A stretch of 64,000 nt of DNA from Aldrovandia affinis. Its lineage: Eukaryota; Chordata; Actinopteri; Notacanthiformes; Halosauridae. The notes under the pieces were generated by a model, which searched no databases, was not told the DNA's origin, and saw only the letters and a list, made by a program, of their open reading frames with translations. The number at the start of each line of letters is the position of its first letter. The stretch's first letter is position 1. A program made the translations under genes and the position numbers. The stretch is taken from assembly GCA_029706075.1 (NCBI GenBank), contig JAINUG010000174.1, forward strand, positions 1,647,501 to 1,711,500. Direction: 5' to 3'. Positions 57,193 through 64,000 of this stretch are shown one piece after another.

Positions 57193-57410
57193 TGTTTGAT
57201 GAACAAGTTGTTTGATGCACATGAAGCGTCTCCTGTGACTCATGTCTGTGCAAGTTTAGCTCATAGACTGCGGTGTGGGTAAAAAAGAAAAGCGGTGGCT
57301 GACATCATGCGTTTCGGAGGAGAGCGAGTGCATGGGGGAAAAGTATTAAAGTAAATGTAAAATATTCTGACTCAAATGCATGGTTAAGTCCCGGACAATG
57401 CTTTATTTAG
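57193..57410. other. unassigned sequence
   Basis: No supported feature. Confidence 0.4.
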
Positions 57411-60400
57411 CATCTTGTGGTAAATATTGAAGACCTCTGCAGATTTATATACAATGTTATACAACTTCATGAGAATTCAAAATTCATCTTACAACAAGTC
57501 AGAAGTCAATTTTTTTTCTTTTTTCTTTTTTTTACATTTCAACACTTTTTTTCATATTGTTTCTATGTATATTCATATTTATTTAAATATAGCATAATTC
57601 TCCCCCCCCCCCAAACTCAAATTACATACAGCAAATAAGTGGTGCTCTGTGGAGGCACACCATGTTACAACATCAAACAAAACTGCAAAAAGAAGACCCA
57701 TCTGTCCCCACCCAGAAAAGTAGACTTAACAAACTGTTAAATGACACCAGGGATACATGTCCATTTTGACACCACGTTAGATCTGCACTGCTGCGTTTAA
57801 AATGGACTGTACAAATGGGACAACAAAATAATGTGACCGTGTGTGCTGATGCAAGTGGGAATTACACAAACTGTTTCGATTTTCAGCCAAGCAAGACTGA
57901 AAGCGCTCAGATCGGGTTGTAGGGAAGACGCTCATCTGATATTCGCGGCTCGAGATGTTTCCGTGCCTTCACGTGGTGTCTAAAATGAGGCTCGTTACAG
58001 AGGAAGGACAAAATTACACTCCCTGCTGTACACTCTTGGAGGAGCAGTGTGGCAAACATCAGTTGACTCATAAATGGCATTGGTGGGAGACGGAAAAGTG
58101 CAGGACATTCAGGCCAGGATAGTGTCAGCATGCCATTTCCACTCAATCACCAAACAAACACGGCCAGAGAACATTACTGTGGAATGCTAATATTTGAACA
58201 CTCGCTTCCACCCCTTCCCCCTCCCCCCACCAAAACTTTAAAATTGAAGAATTTACCACAAATCTTGTGCATTATTACAAACAGTGCATTTTGCCCCGTC
58301 CCAAATAAACCACTTCAAACCAGCCGTCAGTTGAATGCAGTCCTTCCCTCCACCAGCTTTGCTCCAGTGCCATCCTATTCTACTTTGAAGCTGAGAGCTA
58401 TTAAGTAGAGATTTTAATATAATATTTAATATATATGTCGTCTCAAATACATACAGTCTCAGGTGACCGCAGTGTCTGTAATCATTGGGTTCACTCTTCA
58501 ATCCACAAGCTCCACATCACTTTTAATGCATCTTGTTTTAAGCTGCAGACTATGTGCCACACTGCTGTGTGATGCCACCCAGCCCTGACCCTGACACATG
58601 CCGGGATGCCAGTCACATGATCCAGGCTTTGCCCCTATTGTGGCCGTCAGCACTGGGTGCCCTGCCAGTGAGCTGTCCTTGGGAGTCAGGTCCCCAGGGC
58701 TGGACAATGCAGGCCACAGCAAGCATAACACAACGATCCACTCTCTGTGCAAGACAGCCTAAAGGACGGACTGCAAGAAACGCAATGAAAAGGTCAGTGG
58801 CAATAATTCAATAAAAATATAAGAATTATTTTTTTAAAGTTATTTCTGGGATCAGAGTTTTAATTTGAGGCAAGTTCACATAAATAACAGTTAATATACT
58901 ATGCCTTTTTATAGAATATATTTCATCCACCCTCGATTTAAATTCTTAAATGGCAAAAATTCTCACAACTACTGAATCACAAGCGCAGGTGAACACAGCG
59001 CTTTCAACTCCTTCACAGAGATGAAGGAGAGGAGTGCATTTCAACTGTCATTTTGTTTTGATGGAGTTTTCAGGAAACAAAACACTGACTCAGACTGTTG
59101 TTTTTCATGACAGTTTACTACAGACTTAAGTTTGCTGTCTGAATATTCCTTTATCAGAAGTACAAAGCACAAAAAAGTAGAATTCTGATATGCAAGAACA
59201 CAGGCGTCCCAACTATATTATTTGTTGAAGCTGGACATTTTTTTTTTTAAAGAATATGTTGGTACAAAACAAATTCAGAGAAATATACACAATATACTTG
59301 TATCCGATATTGTCATGCAGTGACTCTGACGAGCATACTTATTGGATATAAAATTAATGGTACCTGTCTTTTTTGCTATGAATTCAGTAGTGACACAATG
59401 GGGTTTGTTGCCAATATATTCACCATGATAAGCTTCTGAAATGACAAACTTAACATTCACATTATTCGACGGACTAAATGAACAACATGCATGAGAATAT
59501 TCAACTCCCTGATGATTGTATTATTCATGTCTTTATATATATATACATATATATATAAAGTGTATATATGTATATATATAAGCGGGGGTTGAATACAAAT
59601 ATGCTCATGTGAGCTGTGCTGTAGATTGCTCATGACTGTGAATATTGACCGTTATGCTCCAAACCTTAAGGCAGTAACATAACTCAGTTTGCATGTGGCC
59701 CAATTACAGCAGCTGTATCTACAAGTCTGCAGCATCTGACTTCGACTGAGTTGCAATCCGCTGCATGAGTGTGCCTGACTTACTGTGCTTTCCCAAGACA
59801 AATTAAAAAAGTTAAAAAACGGAACATCATGAGCCTATACTCAGCACGAAAGCGAAAACCCACTGATATGTGTGGAGCGGCCATGTGGGACAGGGGAATC
59901 AGTAGCGTGTGCGGAATCGAATAGAACAGCGTCGCAGGCGAGCGATATTTTCCTTTTTTTTTTTGGACAATGACGGTTGCATGCGATTTCCTACTGAAAA
60001 ACTAACAAGCTACTGCTGCTCTCTGTGCCGCGCACGGCTTTTCACCCCGCTTATTAAAATTGATTGTCTCAATTTGACCCCCTGCTGTAGCCCTGAATAC
60101 CGTGTACAAAAATCTTTCCGATAAGACCGTATACCAAACCAAGATATAAAAATCTGAAACCGATGAGCAAAGACCATGTGACATAAGTAAGTTGACCCTC
60201 TTTCAAACATTGGAAATGAACAGGAGGACACTGAGCCGTTAGGACACCCCGTGGAAACGGCTTAGTGGAGAAAGGGTTGGCCGCAGGAGCCTCAGCTTTA
60301 GTGCTGACCAGTCGTAAAGTAAAACGGCGCAGAAATGAGTAGGGGGGACAAGAAAAGCCCTTTTGAACATTTCAGTAACATTTTCTGCACTAGGGTGGAG

Positions 60401-60781
60401 GCTGGTTGAGGCCTGCAAATAAGTAGTCGGGTGGAGGAGCACTTCAAATGTGAGTGAAGGCAATAGAAAATGGCGCCTGCTGAGGTGGGTATCGAATAAG
60501 GCCCCTCCGTGTCAATTTGTAAAGGATGTCTCAACACAACAGGTTTTAGTTCAAATGTGGCCGGCAAACCAGGATCTGCCTTTAGCCCATGTTCACAGCA
60601 GAGATTCAGATTCACACAGCCCAAATCAATTACATCTCAGGTGCTGGGGAAACTCTCTCGTGGGAAATATCTTATTGTGGAGCCAGGTTACTTGGTTTCT
60701 GATGATAGAAATACACAGAGCACTTAAAGAATCTGCAAAATACAAAAAATGGCTGGCGTCCGCTTGTCATTCAGTGTTGTG

Positions 60782-60822
60782 CTCTCTCTCTCTGTCTCTC
60801 TCTGTCTCTCTCTCTCTCACAA
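60782..60822. repeat. (CT)n simple repeat
   Basis: CTCTCTCTCTGTCTCTCTCT-type tract, followed by CACACGCACACACATGCGCA. Confidence 0.85.
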
Positions 60823-61352
60823 ACACGCACACACATGCGCACAAAAGACCCATGTGGGCAAATAATAGAAAAGCGACGAATCATGCCAATCAAGTCTCAA
60901 CCTTAATCCAAATAAATTGTTCACGCTGGGGAGTTTTAGTTGGGTCTGTTAATAACATGTACCCAAACAAAATGGCAGTAACACCAAAATTATATCCCTT
61001 TTACACATAAGATAAAGCTTCTATTTACTACCAAACTACAAAGAAATACAACCCTTTCCCAATTTTTTTTCTTTTTCTTTTTTACACGTTTGGGAAATAA
61101 AATAAATCTTAAAAGTGCATTATGAATATATTAAAATAGACAAAGAAGCAAACCAACTTATCCATAAATAATTTACTTTGTCCGTTTTTTTTTTCTTTTT
61201 CTTTTAAATCATTACCATTAGAATTTCTTATTATACAAGACTAGTAGTCACATGATGCAAGTATAACAGCTGTAATCTGAGCTACCGAAACACAATGAAA
61301 CGCGTCCTTTTTCAACCGAGAGCACGGCCGACGTTTGCTCCTCGAAGAAAAG

Positions 61353-61478
61353 AGGGCGGGGGGGGAGAGGAGGAGGAGGAAATCAATGGAGAGAGGAACG
61401 GGAAGGAGTGACCCACGGGCACGCGGGGGCGGGATGGGGGGCGGGGTGCGGAGCAGGGCGGGGCGGAGCGGGGCGGCG
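61353..61478 (+). other. G-rich, possibly G-quadruplex-forming tract
   Basis: Many G-runs of three or more (GGGCGGGGGGGGAGAGG, GGGGGCGGGATGGGG, GGGCGGGGCGGAGCGGGG) on the plus strand, just past the mid2 stop. The mid2 transcript would be C-rich here; the G-rich strand is the DNA template. Confidence 0.6.
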
Positions 61479-61481
61479 GTC

Positions 61482-63864
61482 TCAGTGACAGCCCTTCATG
61501 CCCGAAACGTAGGGCGACTCCTGCTGCCGACACATGCCCTCCTGCTGCTCGAAGCAGTCCACAAAGTCGGGCACGGGCAGGCCGGACAGGATCATCACCG
61601 ACTTGTTCCAGATCATGAAGGTGGGGGCGACGGGCAGCAGGAAGGAGATGTCGAAGGTGTGCAGGTGCTGGGAGTTCATGGCGTCGTAGAAGGACAGGCC
61701 GTTGTTGTCGTAGTCCAGCAGCACGCCCAGGCGGCGCAGCTGTGGGCTGGCCTCCACCAGCATCTCCTTGCCGTTGTGCCGCACCATGAAGTTGTTGTTG
61801 CAGCGGGAGAACACCCAGGACGAGGAGTTCTTACCGCTCCACTCGTTCTTGGGGGCCGACTTATAGGCCACGCCCACGGCGTACCTGAGGGGAACAGCGC
61901 ACAGGTGAGGGGGGCGAGGCCGTCCGTCACACACGGGATCTGTCCTCATGTCGCACACACTTAGCACAGCCCCGAAAACATCGCTTGTCAAACTAAATCT
62001 TTTACTCTCGGCAGCTGCATTAGCATACAATGATTTCACATTTTTTTGAGCGTACCGTACGGCTCGTTAGCTGTGTTGTTTATTTTATACGCCCGCTTTG
62101 GCTCATCTTTATCAAGGGCGTGCATAATTTTGGAGTTGACTGTGTCGAAAGTTCTCGGATATGAGAATGAGTGTCCACATCTACCTGTCTACCCGGATTC
62201 CATGCCCACAATTATGTGAATCGTTACCGTACTGAACTTGTGACAGAATGTGATTAGTTGCGGAAAAACTTTTTGCAAGAAACACATTTGTGGGGGAATG
62301 AAATGTTTTTATTTAACGGTGAAATATTTGGGTTTTGACAGAATAATGAGTATTTGCTTGTGTACTGTGCGTTACCCTCACCACTGGTAATGGTTAAGGA
62401 CAAGATAAGTTAATTGCGGCTTTCAAAACGGCAGAATACAGTTTGTGCTTGGTTATTCAGTGTTTTCGCCCACTGCTTTTACCCGGGAGATGGAATGTGG
62501 GACTTAGCAATTAGCTCACTCAGTCTCATACTGTGCATACACGCCAATGCCTGCTGGCACGGCTTTGCATTACTGCTGTGTGCCTGGGTTTGTGGACATG
62601 CAGTGCCCCTATAAGGGCTACACCTTGTCTCAAAAATATCACCCGTTGTTGCCATACAGCCTGAAATTAAAACATGTTAAATAGACTTAAATAGACCTTT
62701 ATTCACACATTTTACCATAGTTCCAAATGAAAAAAAATTGTCAAAATATCAGAACATTAATTAAAAATACAAAACTAGAATAACTTGGATTAATAAGTCT
62801 ACACCCCGCTGAGTTTGTATGGATATGTCTCTACCAGCTTTGCACACCTAGATTGGGCAATGTTTTCCCATTCTTCCTTGCAGAACTGTGCAAGCTCAGT
62901 CAGATTGTGTGGGGACCGTCGATGGACTGCGCTCTTCAAGCCATTCCACAGGTTTTCAATAGGATTTAGGTCAGGGTTCTGACTAGGCCACTCAAGAACA
63001 TTCACCTTTGTGTTCCTTAGCCACCCCACTGTTGCTCTAGCAGTGTGTTTGGGTCGTTGTCATGCTGAAAGGTGAACCTCCTTGCCAATTTCAATTTTCT
63101 TGCAGAGGGCAGCAGGTTTTCCTCAATAATATTTCTGTATTTTGCTCCATCCATATTCCCTTCTATCTTGACAAGTGTCCCAGTCCCTGCTAACGAGAAA
63201 CACCCCCACAACAGAATGCTGCCACCACCATGCTTTAGAAAGGATGGTCTTCTTTTTACTGTACTCTGAAATACACTACCCAGCAGTGGAATCCTCTAGG
63301 AACAGCTGATTTTATCTGAAGTAATCAGAATCGCTACAATTGAACACAGGTGGAGGCCAATTAGCTTGGTGTGTGATCTAGAAGGTGATTGGTTACCCCT
63401 GAGCGAGTTTACAATTGGTATGATAGGTTGATTGGTTATTCCAGTTTTTTATTTTTTATTAATATTCAGAAATTTTGAGATTTTTTTTTCACTTGTAGGT
63501 TAAGTTGTAGGGTAAAATATTTAAATGAGGGTGGGAAAAGTCTGATTGAATGTTTCATTTCAGGCTGTAAGGCAACAAAAGGTGACATTTTTTAGACCTT
63601 TGTGCAAACTGTAAAGGGGCACTGGGTGTGGTGATCTCTAGCCATTGCGAACTCACCAGGTGGAGGCGCCCAGCAGCACTTCCCAGTAGTGGCAGCCGCT
63701 GTCGATGAAGACGTTCCCGGCGGCCCCGTACGAGCCGGTGCTGCTGAACCTCTCGGGCGTGTGGCTCTTCTTCAGAGAGCTCTCGTCCTTCTCCATGGTC
63801 AGGCAGTCGTTGGACAGCCGCAGCTTTTTGTGGGCCGTTTTCGGGTCCAGCTTAAAAGGCTGAC
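61482..63864 (-). CDS. mid2: Mid2 (TRIM1) E3 ubiquitin ligase, last two coding exons (partial)
   Basis: Minus-strand exons 63864-63657 (208 bases) and 61884-61482 (403 bases, stop TGA at 61484-61482) join in phase through ACCTG|GTGAGT and CCCCTCAG|GTACGCC to read [18 protein letters not shown]. Together they encode about 200 aa of the PRY-SPRY (B30.2) domain: [39 protein letters not shown]-type core [14 protein letters not shown], and [20 protein letters not shown]. The C terminus [14 protein letters not shown] matches MID2 and differs from MID1, which supports mid2 over its paralogue. MID2 is a RING/B-box/coiled-coil/COS/FN3 protein that binds microtubules; those parts lie past base 64000. 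Codons are strongly GC-ending, unlike the AT-rich surroundings. The last intron holds a Tc1 copy. Confidence 0.92.
62601..63624 (-). mobile_element. Tc1-like transposon copy B (5' half of transposase deleted), in mid2 intron
   Basis: Ends CAGTGCCCCT at the left and, reversed, CAGTGCCCCTTTACAG at the right, with sub-terminal TTGTTGCCATACAGCCTGAA as in copy A. On the minus strand it keeps the C-terminal catalytic half: VVGC-type start [18 protein letters not shown], then FQHDNDPN and [20 protein letters not shown] (63211 to 62799), in two frames. The helix-turn-helix half is missing: sequence matching copy A up to 40137 jumps at about 63260 to the part matching about 40690. It is inactive. TA target duplication is not visible at either end. 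Confidence 0.85.
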
Positions 63865-64000
63865 CTGGGGAAAGAGAGGGGGGAGAGCAGCGCTTTAACG
63901 TCCCCGGTATCCACGTGCGGCAGGCAGACGCCCGGGAGAGGCATCAGAAACGGCCCTGTCCTACGGGGGGCGCTGTCACAGAGCGTGCGGCGCTGTTGCC
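63865..64000 (-). other. mid2: mid2 intron, continuing beyond window
   Basis: Follows the acceptor CCCCAG at 63870-63865 on the minus strand. GC-rich, with no coding sequence seen. Confidence 0.6.

Larger units (their letters stand above)
57411..61481 (-). other. mid2: probable mid2 3' UTR
   Basis: About 4 kb of mostly unique non-coding sequence directly downstream of the mid2 stop, with few recognised repeats. AATAAA on the minus strand (TTTATT on plus) occurs at about 57579-57584 and 57411-57416 as possible ends. Includes a (CT)n tract (about 60782-60822), a TA-rich palindrome (about 59535-59581) and T-rich tracts. The extent is inferred only. Confidence 0.35.

Noticed and set aside
61335-61964. 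209-codon plus-strand open frame over the mid2 exon
   Set aside because: It is the reverse complement of the GC-rich mid2 SPRY exon; the minus strand has clear family homology and splice sites.

Overview
The window looks like nuclear DNA from a ray-finned fish, most likely a teleost. The genes have spliced vertebrate-type exons. Microsatellites such as (CA)n, (TA)n and (TTA)n are common. Tc1/mariner and hAT DNA transposons, fold-back MITEs and several families of tRNA-headed SINE are present, and some SINEs carry an L2-LINE 3' tail. The species cannot be named from the sequence alone.

Three protein-coding genes can be supported. (1) pin4 (parvulin-14 type peptidyl-prolyl isomerase) lies complete on the minus strand in four exons, 18184-20605, and predicts 134 aa. 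(2) A NIMA-related (NEK) protein kinase lies on the plus strand at 22181-24307, with a possible upstream coding exon at 21723-21767. It predicts 512 aa (534 aa with the upstream exon) and has an intact kinase domain and an acidic tail. pin4 and the NEK gene are head to head, about 1.1 kb apart, and the gap holds RFX X-box-like motifs. (3) The two 3'-terminal coding exons of mid2 (TRIM1), encoding the PRY-SPRY/B30.2 end of this E3 ubiquitin ligase, lie on the minus strand at 61482-63864. The 5' exons are beyond base 64000.

Layout: 1-16 kb is intergenic or intronic sequence with a 36-bp minisatellite, an hAT remnant, SINE copies and a broken LINE fragment. At about 15.86-16.04 kb there is a CpG-rich promoter and first exon on the minus strand whose gene I cannot identify. 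pin4 and the NEK gene occupy 17.9-24.8 kb. From 24.8 to about 57.4 kb is a gene-poor stretch with an hAT element that keeps its 8-bp target duplication, five related composite SINEs (counting one near 7.5 kb), a Tc1 deletion derivative, two further MITEs and two long hairpin elements. From about 57.4 kb to 61.48 kb is probably the long mid2 3' UTR. The last mid2 intron contains a second copy of the same Tc1 family, whose internal deletion is complementary to that of the first copy.

I found no clearly new biological system. The observations most worth checking are: the NEK kinase domain in a single exon, with tandem splice acceptors that decide its N terminus; X-box motifs in the pin4/NEK promoter gap; the complementary Tc1 deletions; an unassigned 155-bp block present both near the CpG promoter and inside pin4; and two long fold-back elements. 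No CRISPR array, prokaryotic operon or functional tRNA/rRNA gene was seen.
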